DNA of 64,000 nt. It comes from Paraburkholderia fungorum. GTDB lineage: Bacteria; Pseudomonadota; Gammaproteobacteria; Burkholderiales; Burkholderiaceae. Positions 52,656 to 61,442 of this stretch are shown piece by piece (position 1 is the stretch's first letter; each line of letters starts with the position of its first letter). Position numbers and translations under genes: made by a program. The stretch is from the NCBI RefSeq assembly GCF_003610895.1, contig NZ_MCAS01000056.1, positions 186,001-250,000 of the forward strand. Direction: 5' to 3'. Below the pieces are notes generated by a model. It was not told the DNA's origin. It made no database searches and was given only the letters and a program-made list of their open reading frames with translations.

Positions 52656-54005
52656 ATGCGGATCGACCGGCGCCTCCTGACGCTCGCGTTCGGCGGCCTT
52701 TTCTGGCGGACCTTTCTGTTGATCGCGCTGTTGATCGCAGTCAGTCTCGCCGCGTGGTTCCAGAGCTTTCGGGTGATCGAACGCGAGCCGCGCGCGCAGC
52801 GCGTGGCTTTGCAACTGGTTGCCATCGTCAAGCTCACGCGCACCGCACTCCTCTATTCCGATCCCGACCTGCGGCGCGCCCTGCTGCAGGATCTGGAGAG
52901 CAATGAAGGGGTGCGCGTGTATCCGCGCGAAACCACCGACAAGTACAAACTCCAGCCTGACGAGTCGCTCAACCGGCTGATCGAACACGACATTCGCGGC
53001 CGCCTCGGCGACGACACGGTCATTGCACAGAGCGTCAACGACATTCCAGGCGTCTGGATCAGCTTCAAGATCGACGACGACGACTACTGGGTGGCGCTCG
53101 ACCGCGATCAACTGGACAACGCGACGGGCCTGCAGTGGGCAGGCTGGGGGGTCTTTGCGCTGGCGCTGTCGCTGTTCGGCGCGGCCTTCATCACCAGTCT
53201 CGTAAACCGTCCGTTCGCCCGGCTCGCCATGGCTGCGCGCAAGGTCGGCTCAGGTCAGTCGCCGGAGCCGCTGCCCGAGCGCGGCATGGGCGTGGCCGCC
53301 GAGACGAATCGCAGTTTCAACCAGATGGTCCAGGACCTCGAACAGCTCGAAGCCGACCGCGCGCTCATGCTCGCGGGTATCTCTCACGATCTGCGCACCC
53401 CGCTCGCGCGGTTGCGGCTCGAAACCGAAATGAGCCCCTCCGACCAGGCCACTAAGGACGCGATGGTCGACGACATCGAGCAGATGGACATGATCATCGG
53501 CCGGTTCCTCGATTACGCCCGTCCGGTGCAGCGGGTGCCGGAACCCGTCGATCTTTCCGTGATCGCCGGCGAACTAGCGGCGCGGATGCAGAGCGAAGAC
53601 AGCATGCGCCTGATCACGCGCCTCGCGCCCTCGGCGGTCATCGAGGCGGACGAAACCGACATGCGCCGCGTGGTGGGCAATCTGCTGGAGAACGCGCGCA
53701 AGTACGGCTTGAGCGATGGCGACGGTATCCCGCATGTGATTCTGGAGACACGCGTGTCGCATTCACGGGTCGAGTTGTCCGTGGTCGACGAAGGCCCCGG
53801 CATTCCCGAAGACCAACTGGCCCTTGTCACGCGACCGTTCTATCGCGTGAACTCAGCACGTACCCAGGCAAACGGCACAGGCCTCGGCATGGCGATTGTG
53901 CAGCGCCTGGTGGGCCGCTATCGGGGCGCGTTGCGCCTGCGCAATCGCACGCCGGGTCCGGGTCTCGAAGTCACGATCGAGTTTCCGCTGGCAAAGGGCG
54001 CTTGA
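52656..54005 (+). CDS. envZ: osmosensor histidine kinase EnvZ
   Basis: A 449-residue inner-membrane kinase. TM1 lies at about 17-37, a periplasmic sensor domain follows to about 160, and TM2 is at about 163-183, then HAMP (RPFARLAMAARKVGSG). The dimerisation box LAGISHDLRTPLARLRLE holds His244, and the ATPase domain has the N box NLLENARKYG, G1 VDEGPGIPEDQ and G2 GTGLGMAIVQ. It phosphorylates and dephosphorylates OmpR. The periplasmic part is about 125 residues, similar in size to E. coli EnvZ, but I cannot tell which signal it senses. Confidence 0.95.
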   Translation: MRIDRRLLTLAFGGLFWRTFLLIALLIAVSLAAWFQSFRVIEREPRAQRVALQLVAIVKLTRTALLYSDPDLRRALLQDLESNEGVRVYPRETTDKYKLQPDESLNRLIEHDIRGRLGDDTVIAQSVNDIPGVWISFKIDDDDYWVALDRDQLDNATGLQWAGWGVFALALSLFGAAFITSLVNRPFARLAMAARKVGSGQSPEPLPERGMGVAAETNRSFNQMVQDLEQLEADRALMLAGISHDLRTPLARLRLETEMSPSDQATKDAMVDDIEQMDMIIGRFLDYARPVQRVPEPVDLSVIAGELAARMQSEDSMRLITRLAPSAVIEADETDMRRVVGNLLENARKYGLSDGDGIPHVILETRVSHSRVELSVVDEGPGIPEDQLALVTRPFYRVNSARTQANGTGLGMAIVQRLVGRYRGALRLRNRTPGPGLEVTIEFPLAKGA

Positions 54006-54193
54006 GTGCAAGGCACACTGCCCCCATACGCCGGTCGACCGGATTATTGAATAGCAGCCATTCAGAATACCAAAAAACTATCAAAACCATGACTCCATAG
54101 AGTCAAAGAAAAACATGTAACGTATTCGTAGCGACGGGCCGATGGCGTCGAGACTCAAGAAGTAGTTTTTCCATCACACGAAGGAGCATTCGC

Positions 54194-54742
54194 ATGAAGA
54201 CCGTCGGCGATAAACTCGAAGCGTTCACTGTTACTGCAGCCAAGCCCGGTTTCAACCATCATGAAGAAAACGGCGTGTCGGCGTTCGAAGAGATTACCGA
54301 ACAGTCGTTTCCGGGCAAGTGGAAGGTTATCTATTTCTACCCGAAGGATTTCACGTTTGTGTGCCCGACGGAAATCATCGAATTTGCCAAGCTGGCCCGG
54401 GATTTCGAAGAGCGCGACGCGGTGCTGCTTGGCGGCAGCGTGGACAACGAATTCGTCAAACTGGCATGGCGCCGGGAGCACGAAGACCTGAACAGGCTGA
54501 ATCACTATTCGTTTGGCGACGTGAAGGGCGAGTTGATCGACCAGCTCGGCGTGCGCGACAAGGAAGCTGGCGTGGCGCTGCGTGCCACGTTCATTGTCGA
54601 TCCGGACAATACGATTCAACACGTTTCGGTGAACAACCTGAATGTCGGCCGCAACCCGGAAGAGGTGCTACGTCTTCTCGACGCACTGCAAACGGGCGAA
54701 GAGTGTCCTTGCAATCGTGCGGTTGGCGACACAAGGTCGTGA
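54194..54742 (+). CDS. ahpC: alkyl hydroperoxide reductase AhpC-type peroxiredoxin
   Basis: A 182-residue 2-Cys peroxiredoxin resembling the actinobacterial AhpC type. The peroxidatic Cys57 is in FTFVCPTEI; Cys171 and Cys173 (ECPC) near the C-terminus match the resolving pair that in this type is reduced by AhpD. ILGGSVDNEFVKLAWR fits the same branch. It detoxifies hydrogen peroxide, organic peroxides and peroxynitrite. AAGGAG stands about seven bases before the ATG. No ahpD follows: the next 455 bp lack a gene. A perfect TGACTC-CATA-GAGTCA inverted repeat lies at 54090-54105, upstream. Confidence 0.93.
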   Translation: MKTVGDKLEAFTVTAAKPGFNHHEENGVSAFEEITEQSFPGKWKVIYFYPKDFTFVCPTEIIEFAKLARDFEERDAVLLGGSVDNEFVKLAWRREHEDLNRLNHYSFGDVKGELIDQLGVRDKEAGVALRATFIVDPDNTIQHVSVNNLNVGRNPEEVLRLLDALQTGEECPCNRAVGDTRS

Positions 54743-54754
54743 GCCGTGCGGCAA

Positions 54755-54785
54755 CAGCCCGTTGTCAAAAAAGCAGCGGGCTTTT
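54755..54785 (+). terminator. probable terminator of ahpC
   Basis: AGCCCG (54756-54761) and CGGGCT (54777-54782) flank a 15-base A-rich loop, followed by only three to four T residues. It is a weak but well-placed hairpin. Confidence 0.6.
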
Positions 54786-55197
54786 GTATAGATAGCCAAT
54801 AGAAAATGCCAAAAGACGGAGCCTTTAATTAAGGCCAAGGCCCTGACACACCAAAGATATTCGGCCGAATCAAGTCTGGCAGAACCGCAAAACGCAGCCG
54901 GTGGTTTTCGAATTGCGCTTCGGCGCGCGCAGCGCCGCCGGAAGAATGACGCCCTTGTCACTAGCGCCGAATGTGCGAGAACACGGATTCCAGATGCACC
55001 ACTACCGTGGCTGCGCGGGGGCCCCGCTTATGAGCTGGCGGTGTAAGCCGCTTTCTTTGCTTATCCTTCTTTGCGGCGGCAAAGAAAGTAAGTGCCGCCC
55101 CGCACAGGGGCAACACTAATAAACCACTAACAAAACAAGGAAAGGCCAAAACCACAAATGTACCAACAAAAACCCCGCCGACCAGGCAAAAAAACCA
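54786..55197. repeat. intergenic region with palindromic, dispersed-repeat-like element
   Basis: No gene is supported in this 412-bp stretch. TTCTTTGC (55067-55074) and GCAAAGAA (55079-55086) form an 8-bp hairpin; the same CTTTCTTTGC pattern occurs just before it at 55051. Short frames reading across it (for example residues KESKCRPAQGQ) resemble phantom proteins I associate with repeats in Burkholderiaceae genomes. From about 55110 the plus strand becomes very rich in A and C, a bias that continues into ispF. Confidence 0.5.
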
Positions 55198-55677
55198 TCA
55201 ATTCCTGATCAACAAAACCGCAGCCTGCGCTTCAATCCCTTCCCCACGGCCAAGATACCCCAACTTCTCATTAGTCTTAGCCTTAACATTAACCCGCTCA
55301 ACCGGCAGGTTAAGATCAGCGGCAATATTAGCCCGCATCCCTTCAATATGAGGCGCAAGCTTAGGCGCCTGAGCAACCACGCTGCTATCCACATTAGCAA
55401 TAGAAAACCCAGCCGCCGTCACCCGAGCAAAACACTCGCGCAACAAAACCCGGCTATCCGCGCCAGCGAACCTCGCATCGGTATCAGAGAAATGCCGCCC
55501 GATATCCCCCATCGCGGCCGCGCCAAAAATAGCATCGGTAATCGCATGCAGCAGCACATCCGCATCTGAATGCCCGAGCAGCCCGCGCTCATAGGGAATC
55601 GTCACGCCGCCGATAATCAATGGACGCCCCGGCACCAGCGCATGCACGTCGTAACCCTGTCCAATTCTGAAATCCAT
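55198..55677 (-). CDS. ispF: 2-C-methyl-D-erythritol 2,4-cyclodiphosphate synthase
   Basis: A 159-residue trimeric enzyme of the MEP isoprenoid pathway that converts CDP-ME phosphate to MEcPP with release of CMP. Metal ligands Asp10 and His12 (GQGYDVH) and the HSDADVLLHAITDA helix with the third ligand are present; the C-terminal TTN-like KTNEKLGYLGRGEGI is intact. The ATG at 55677 has GAGGA upstream and is preferred to a TTG three codons earlier. The last third uses many T-ending codons (AAT, GTT, CTT, GCT), unlike neighbours. ispD is upstream on the same strand (46 bp). Confidence 0.96.
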   Translation of the reverse strand: MDFRIGQGYDVHALVPGRPLIIGGVTIPYERGLLGHSDADVLLHAITDAIFGAAAMGDIGRHFSDTDARFAGADSRVLLRECFARVTAAGFSIANVDSSVVAQAPKLAPHIEGMRANIAADLNLPVERVNVKAKTNEKLGYLGRGEGIEAQAAVLLIRN

Positions 55678-55723
55678 ATGCGTCAAGTCCTCAAGCCTGT
55701 TCGTTTAAATTTGATCTACCCAG

Positions 55724-56440
55724 TCAGGAAGTCGAAACCGGCCGGCACAGAATCGCCTCGGCCAGATCGAAGTCTTCCGGATACGTGACCTTGAAGTTAC
55801 GCAAGCTCCCCTGCACCAACCTGGGCGCGTGCCCCAGCCACTCGATCGCGCTCGCTTCGTCGGTCAGATCGTGGCCATCCGCCTGCGCGCGCAAAATCGC
55901 CTCACGCAACATGCCGATACGGAACATCTGCGGCGTTTGCGCCTGCCACAGGCCGTCGCGCGCTTCGGTTCGGGCAATCCGCCCGTCGGACGAACCTGCC
56001 TCGATCCGTTTCAAGGTGTCCGCAACGGGCAAAGCCATGATGCCCCCCACCGCGTCGTCCTTCAGCGCGGCGATCAGCGTGCGGATCAAGCCCGGCGTAA
56101 TGCCGGGCCGCGCCGCGTCGTGCACCAGCACCCAGTCGTCGTCATGCGCACCGAACTCGGCCAGCGCGTGCAAGCCGTTCAGCACCGATGCCTGGCGCGA
56201 CGCCCCGCCGCTGCGGCGCACGGCGAAACGCAAGCCGCTGAAGCGGCGGGCGTCGAAGTGCTGGTCGTCGGGGGCAATCACGACAAGGGTTTGCGCAAAC
56301 TCGCTGCAGGCGTCGAAAGCCGCCAGCGAGTAGTGCAACATGTCGCGGCCGGCGACAGTGCGATATTGTTTGGGCATCGCGGCGCCGGAACGGCTGCCGG
56401 TGCCAGCGCACGGAATCAGGGCAAATAGACGGGAAGTCAC
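55724..56440 (-). CDS. ispD: 2-C-methyl-D-erythritol 4-phosphate cytidylyltransferase
   Basis: A 238-residue cytidylyltransferase that forms CDP-methylerythritol from MEP and CTP, two steps before IspF. The nucleotide-binding loop FALIPCAGTGSRSGAAMPKQY has the conserved Gly, Arg and Lys. HDAARPGITPGLI and the C-terminal region KVTYPEDFDLAEAIL are also typical. The start is taken as GTG at 56440, which gives the normal N-terminus; the longer frame would add 24 unrelated residues. It overlaps no gene and is divergent from mfd, with about 120 bp between starts. Confidence 0.95.
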   Translation of the reverse strand: MTSRLFALIPCAGTGSRSGAAMPKQYRTVAGRDMLHYSLAAFDACSEFAQTLVVIAPDDQHFDARRFSGLRFAVRRSGGASRQASVLNGLHALAEFGAHDDDWVLVHDAARPGITPGLIRTLIAALKDDAVGGIMALPVADTLKRIEAGSSDGRIARTEARDGLWQAQTPQMFRIGMLREAILRAQADGHDLTDEASAIEWLGHAPRLVQGSLRNFKVTYPEDFDLAEAILCRPVSTS

Positions 56441-56561
56441 GAGTGCGGATGCCGCGAAGTGAAAGTAAACGACGGATTTTATAATAGGTCCTTCGCATCT
56501 ACGCCCCGACACGCGTAAACTTGCCGATCACGTGTGAGCCCGAGGCCGTCTTTTCCCTTCT

Positions 56562-59500
56562 ATGCCAGACATCGCCGCATCATTGCAGTCCTCCCCGCCC
56601 GTCGCGCTCGTCAAGACCGGCCAGCGTTTTGCCTTCGACGGCACGCACGGCTCGTCCGACGCGCTGCTGATCGCCCGCTACCATCTCGCCTACCGCGAGA
56701 AGGTGCCGCTTCTCGCGGTCGTCTGCGAAAGCGCGGTCGACGCGCAACGGCTGGCGCAGGAAATCGGCTTTTTCGCGCCCGAAGCACGTGTGCGTTTGCT
56801 GCCCGACTGGGAAACGCTGCCTTACGATACCTTTTCGCCCCACCAGGATCTGGTCTCCGAGCGCCTCGCCACCCTGCACGATCTCGGCGAAGGCCGCTGC
56901 GACATCCTGCTGGTGCCGGCCACCACCGCCTTGTACCGGATGCCGCCCGCCTCGTTCATGGCGGGCTACACGTTCTCGTTCTCGCAAGGCGAGCGCCTCG
57001 ACGAAGCCAGGCTCAAGGGGCAATTGACGCTGGCCGGCTACGAGCACGTAAGCCAGGTCGTGCGTCCCGGCGAATACTGCGTACGCGGCTCGCTGCTCGA
57101 CCTCTTTCCGATGGGCTCGCCGCTGCCGTACCGGATCGACCTGTTCGACGACCAGGTCGACTCGATCCGTGCATTCGACCCGGATACGCAACGCAGCCTT
57201 TATCCGGTGAAAGACGTGCGCCTGCTGCCCGGCCGCGAATTCCCCTTCGACGAGGCCGCCCGCACCGCCTTTCGCAGCCGCTGGCGCGAGACTTTCGAGG
57301 GCGATCCGAGTCGCGCGTCGATTTATAAGGATATCGGCAACAGCGTGCCCTCAGCGGGCATCGAATACTATCTGCCGCTCTTCTTCGACGAAACGGCGAC
57401 GCTCTTCCACTATCTGCCCGAAGGTGCGCAACTGGCGTTTGTCGGCGATCTGGACGCGGCGATCAAGCGTTTCACCAACGACACCAAACAGCGCTTCAAC
57501 TTCCTGTCGCACGATCGCGACCGGCCGATTCTGGAACCGCAGCGCCTGTTTCTCTCAGACGAAGATTTTTTCACGTTCGCCAAGCCGTTCGCGCGACTCG
57601 TCCTGCCGGCCAATGCGGGCGGCGGCTGGTCGACTCCGCTGCCGAATCTTGCGATCGACCGTCACGCGGAAGACCCGGTTGCGGCCCTGCGCGCCTATCT
57701 GGACACCACGCCAAACCGGGTGCTCTTCGCCACGGAATCGGCTGGCCGGCGTGAAACGCTGTTGCAGTTGCTCGCTGACAATCATCTGAGACCGGCATCG
57801 AGCGACACGTTCCAGAGCTGGCTTGCGGGCGACACCCGTTTCTCGCTTGGCGTCGCCCCGCTGGCCAATGGTTTTGCGGTGCCCGCGGACGGCATCGCGA
57901 TCATCACCGAGACGGAGCTCTATGGTCCGCTCGCGCGCCGCGCGGGACGCCGCCGTCAGGAACAGGCGAGTAACGTCGACTCGATGGTGCGCGATCTGTC
58001 CGAGCTCAAGATCGGCGATCCGGTGGTGCATTCGCAGCACGGCATCGGCCGCTATATGGGCCTCGTCACAATGGATCTCGGCGAAGGCGATACCGAGTTC
58101 CTGCACCTCGAATACGCGGCCGACAGCAAGCTCTACGTACCCGTCGCGCAGTTGCACGTGATCTCGCGCTACAGCGGCGCGGACCCGGAAAGCGCACCCT
58201 TGCATTCGCTCGGCTCAGGCCAGTGGGAAAAGGCCAAACGCAAGGCCGCGCAGCAGATCCGCGACACCGCGGCAGAACTGCTGAACCTGTACGCCCGCCG
58301 CGCGCTGCGCGAGGGTCATGCGTTCGCGCTCGAACCGAAAGACTATGTGAAGTTCGCCGAGAGCTTCGGCTTCGAGGAAACCCCGGACCAGGCCGCGGCG
58401 ATCGCCGCCGTGATCGGCGATATGACGAGCGGCAAACCGATGGACCGCCTCGTGTGCGGCGATGTCGGCTTCGGCAAGACCGAGGTGGCCCTGCGCGCGG
58501 CATTTATCGCCGTGATGGGCGGCAAGCAGGTCGCGCTGCTCTCGCCCACCACGCTGCTCGCCGAGCAGCACACGCAAACCTTCAGCGATCGATTCTCCGA
58601 TTGGCCGGTGCGCATCGCCGAATTGTCGCGCTTCAAATCGACCAAGGAAGTCAACGCGGCGATCCAGCAGATCAACGAAGGCACGGTCGATATCGTGATC
58701 GGCACGCACAAGCTGCTGTCCTCGGATGTGCAGTTCAAGCGGCTGGGGCTCGTGATCATCGACGAGGAACACCGGTTCGGCGTGCGTCAGAAAGAGGCGC
58801 TGAAAGCGTTGCGCGCCGAAGTCGATGTGCTCACGCTCACGGCTACGCCAATCCCGCGCACGCTCGGCATGGCGCTCGAAGGCCTGCGCGACTTCTCCGT
58901 GATCGCCACCGCGCCGCAAAAGCGCCTCGCGATCAAAACCTTCGTGCGTCGCGAAGAAGACAGCGTGATTCGCGAAGCCATGTTGCGCGAACTGAAGCGC
59001 GGCGGCCAGGTGTACTTTCTGCATAACGAAGTCGAGACGATCGAGAATCGCCGGCAGATGCTCGAAGCGCTTGTGCCCGAAGCACGCATCGCCGTCGCGC
59101 ATGGACAGATGCATGAACGCGAACTCGAGCGCGTGATGCGCGACTTCGTTGCCCAGCGCGCGAACGTTCTGCTGTGCACAACGATTATCGAAACCGGTAT
59201 CGACGTACCGAGCGCCAACACAATCCTGATTCATCGCGCCGACAAGTTCGGCCTCGCGCAATTGCATCAGCTGCGCGGCCGCGTCGGCCGTTCGCATCAC
59301 CAGGCGTACTCGTATCTGCTGGTGCACGATCCGCAAGGACTGACCAAACAGGCGCAGCGCCGTCTTGAAGCAATCCAGCAGATGGAGGAACTCGGTTCGG
59401 GCTTCTATCTCGCGATGCACGACCTCGAGATTCGCGGCACCGGTGAAGTGCTTGGCGACAAGCAATCGGGCGAGATTCAGGAGATCGGCTTCCAGCTTTA

Positions 59501-60044
59501 TACCGACATGCTGAACGACGCCGTGAAGGCGCTCAAGGAAGGCAAGGAACCGGACCTCACCGCGCCGCTCGCCGCGACCACCGAGATCAATCTGCACGCG
59601 CCCGCGATTCTGCCGGCAGACTATTGCGGCGACGTGCAGGAACGCCTGTCGCTCTACAAGCGCCTCGCTAATTGCGAACACAACGATTCGATCGACGGCA
59701 TCCAGGAAGAGTTGATCGATCGCTTCGGCAAGTTGCCGCCGCAAGCACATGCGCTCGTCGAGACACATCGTCTGCGATTGGCGGCCAAGCCTTTGGGCAT
59801 TTCGAAAATCGATGCGGGCGAAACGGTGATCGGCTTGCAGTTCATCCCCAATCCGCCGATCGACGCGATGCGGATCATCGAGATGGTGCAGAAACACAAG
59901 CACATCAAGCTCGCGGGTCAGGACAAGCTGCGTATCGAAACGCGCAGCCCGGATCTGGCCGTGCGGGTAGCGACGGTTAAGGAGACCTTGCGCGCGCTCG
60001 GCACGCCGAGCCGCGGCAACACGGCCACGGCGGTTGCGCGCTGA
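56562..60044 (+). CDS. mfd: transcription-repair coupling factor
   Basis: A 1160-residue DNA translocase that removes stalled RNA polymerase and recruits UvrA. The N-terminal UvrB-like domains, the CarD-like RNA-polymerase-interaction domain beginning DPVVHSQHGIGRYMGL (about 487), Walker A CGDVGFGKTEVALRAAF (about 635), the DEEH-type Walker B IIDEEHRFGVRQKE (about 735) and motif VI region QLRGRVGRSHHQAYSYLL (about 905) are all visible, then the UvrA-masking C-terminal domain. Length is normal (E. coli 1148). It stands alone, divergent from ispD; a strong hairpin follows. Confidence 0.97.
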   Translation: MPDIAASLQSSPPVALVKTGQRFAFDGTHGSSDALLIARYHLAYREKVPLLAVVCESAVDAQRLAQEIGFFAPEARVRLLPDWETLPYDTFSPHQDLVSERLATLHDLGEGRCDILLVPATTALYRMPPASFMAGYTFSFSQGERLDEARLKGQLTLAGYEHVSQVVRPGEYCVRGSLLDLFPMGSPLPYRIDLFDDQVDSIRAFDPDTQRSLYPVKDVRLLPGREFPFDEAARTAFRSRWRETFEGDPSRASIYKDIGNSVPSAGIEYYLPLFFDETATLFHYLPEGAQLAFVGDLDAAIKRFTNDTKQRFNFLSHDRDRPILEPQRLFLSDEDFFTFAKPFARLVLPANAGGGWSTPLPNLAIDRHAEDPVAALRAYLDTTPNRVLFATESAGRRETLLQLLADNHLRPASSDTFQSWLAGDTRFSLGVAPLANGFAVPADGIAIITETELYGPLARRAGRRRQEQASNVDSMVRDLSELKIGDPVVHSQHGIGRYMGLVTMDLGEGDTEFLHLEYAADSKLYVPVAQLHVISRYSGADPESAPLHSLGSGQWEKAKRKAAQQIRDTAAELLNLYARRALREGHAFALEPKDYVKFAESFGFEETPDQAAAIAAVIGDMTSGKPMDRLVCGDVGFGKTEVALRAAFIAVMGGKQVALLSPTTLLAEQHTQTFSDRFSDWPVRIAELSRFKSTKEVNAAIQQINEGTVDIVIGTHKLLSSDVQFKRLGLVIIDEEHRFGVRQKEALKALRAEVDVLTLTATPIPRTLGMALEGLRDFSVIATAPQKRLAIKTFVRREEDSVIREAMLRELKRGGQVYFLHNEVETIENRRQMLEALVPEARIAVAHGQMHERELERVMRDFVAQRANVLLCTTIIETGIDVPSANTILIHRADKFGLAQLHQLRGRVGRSHHQAYSYLLVHDPQGLTKQAQRRLEAIQQMEELGSGFYLAMHDLEIRGTGEVLGDKQSGEIQEIGFQLYTDMLNDAVKALKEGKEPDLTAPLAATTEINLHAPAILPADYCGDVQERLSLYKRLANCEHNDSIDGIQEELIDRFGKLPPQAHALVETHRLRLAAKPLGISKIDAGETVIGLQFIPNPPIDAMRIIEMVQKHKHIKLAGQDKLRIETRSPDLAVRVATVKETLRALGTPSRGNTATAVAR

Positions 60045-60062
60045 GGTGCCGGTTTTCCGCTC

Positions 60063-60094
60063 ATGCTGCGGTGCGCAAACGCGTACCGCAGCAT
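60063..60094 (+). other. strong 14-bp hairpin between mfd and the ArgE-type gene
   Basis: ATGCTGCGGT (60063-60072) and ACCGCAGCAT (60085-60094) pair perfectly and extend inward by GCGC/GCGT (one G-T pair) to an AAAC tetraloop. A run of six T residues begins 12-15 bases later, so it is an atypical terminator at best. TATGAT at 60115-60120 may be the -10 of the next gene. Confidence 0.6.
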
Positions 60095-60148
60095 ACGGGT
60101 GATAGTTTTTTGGGTATGATCGAAAGACTCAAATGCTGGAGTCTTGTC

Positions 60149-61387
60149 ATGTCTCACGTCGCTGAATCAGCACAGTCCTCGCAAACGCCCGCCTCTGCAT
60201 CGAATTCCTCCTCGCCTGCCTCGCTTCCCTGGGTCACCCGTCTCGTGTCGATGGACACAGTGAGCCGCAATCCGAACCTCGGCCTGATCGAAACGGTGCG
60301 CGACGAATTGCGCGCGGTCGGCATCGAAGCCACGCTCACTCACGACGAAAGCGGCAAATGGGCCAATCTGTTCGCAACGATTCCCGCGCACAACGGCGAA
60401 ACGAATGGCGGTGTGGTGCTGTCGGGCCATACCGACGTCGTACCCGTAGACGGTCAACAGTGGGATAGCGATCCGTTCAAGCCGGAAATTCGCGGCGACA
60501 AGCTGTACGGCCGCGGCACCTGCGATATGAAAGGCTTCATCGGCGCGGCGCTCACCCTCCTGCCCGAGATGCAGCGCACAAAGCTCGCCAAACCGATTCA
60601 CTTCGCCTTGTCGTTCGACGAGGAAGTGGGTTGCGTAGGCGCACCGCTCCTGATTGCCGATCTGATGAAGCGCGGCGTGAAGCCGGACGGCTGCATCGTC
60701 GGCGAGCCGACCAGCATGCGTCCGATCGTGGCGCACAAAGGCATCAACGCCTACCAGTGCTGCGTGCGCGGCCAGGCAGCGCATTCGTCGCTGACGCCGA
60801 AGGGTCTGAATGCCATTGAATACGCCGCGCGTTTGATCTGCTACATCCGCGATATGGCCGATCAGTTCCGCGAGCAGGGTCCATTCGACGAACTGTATGA
60901 CGTGCCCTTCACCACGGCGCAAACCAGCACGATCGTCGGCGGCAATGCGATCAATACGGTGCCCGCCGAATGCAAATTCCAGTTCGAATTCCGCAATCTG
61001 CCCACGCTCGACCCCGAGCCGATCTTCGCGCGCATCGATCAATATGCACGCGAAACGCTGCTGCCGAAAATGTTGCGCGAGCATCCATCTGGCGCCATCG
61101 AGATCACGAAAATCGCCGCGGCACCGGGCCTCGATTCGTCTGAACAAGCTGCGATCACGCAACTCGTGCGCGCGCTGACCGCCGACCAGGACAAGCGCAA
61201 GGTCGCCTACGGCACGGAAGCCGGGCTGTTTTCGCTGGCGGGTATTCCGAGCATTGTGTGCGGCCCCGGCGACATCCAGCAGGCGCACAAGGCCAACGAA
61301 TTCGTGGCGCTGGATCAGCTTGTGGCGTGCGAGCGCTTCCTGCAAAAGTTCATCCACAGCATGTCGGTCGAGGCGCACGCGCACTGA
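60149..61387 (+). CDS. argE: acetylornithine deacetylase (M20 family, ArgE type)
   Basis: A 412-residue M20 metallohydrolase that releases ornithine from N-acetylornithine in arginine synthesis. Zinc ligands His94 (SGHTDVVPVDG), Asp126 (GRGTCDMKG) and Glu159 with catalytic Glu158 (FDEEVGC) are present; VGEPTSM and GTEAGLF are typical of ArgE. GGAG stands seven bases before the chosen ATG. The N-terminal 25 residues are Ser/Ala-rich and unlike the compact start of E. coli ArgE. No other arg gene is adjacent. The dehydratase gene follows after 55 bp. Confidence 0.92.
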   Translation: MSHVAESAQSSQTPASASNSSSPASLPWVTRLVSMDTVSRNPNLGLIETVRDELRAVGIEATLTHDESGKWANLFATIPAHNGETNGGVVLSGHTDVVPVDGQQWDSDPFKPEIRGDKLYGRGTCDMKGFIGAALTLLPEMQRTKLAKPIHFALSFDEEVGCVGAPLLIADLMKRGVKPDGCIVGEPTSMRPIVAHKGINAYQCCVRGQAAHSSLTPKGLNAIEYAARLICYIRDMADQFREQGPFDELYDVPFTTAQTSTIVGGNAINTVPAECKFQFEFRNLPTLDPEPIFARIDQYARETLLPKMLREHPSGAIEITKIAAAPGLDSSEQAAITQLVRALTADQDKRKVAYGTEAGLFSLAGIPSIVCGPGDIQQAHKANEFVALDQLVACERFLQKFIHSMSVEAHAH

Positions 61388-61442
61388 AACTGACTCCGGC
61401 AAAAATAGTCTTAGCCATATCGAGGAAAAACACACCCACGCC

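Noticed and set aside
54961..55155. 64-codon minus-strand frame (with FFAAAKKDKQRK) in the ahpC-ispF gap
   Set aside because: Reads across a palindromic repeat; this kind of frame is a common phantom annotation and lacks a ribosome-binding site.
61254..61442. Upstream extension of the threonine-dehydratase-like gene into argE
   Set aside because: The added residues are Arg/Ser-rich and unlike the family; the ATG at 61443 gives the normal N-terminus.
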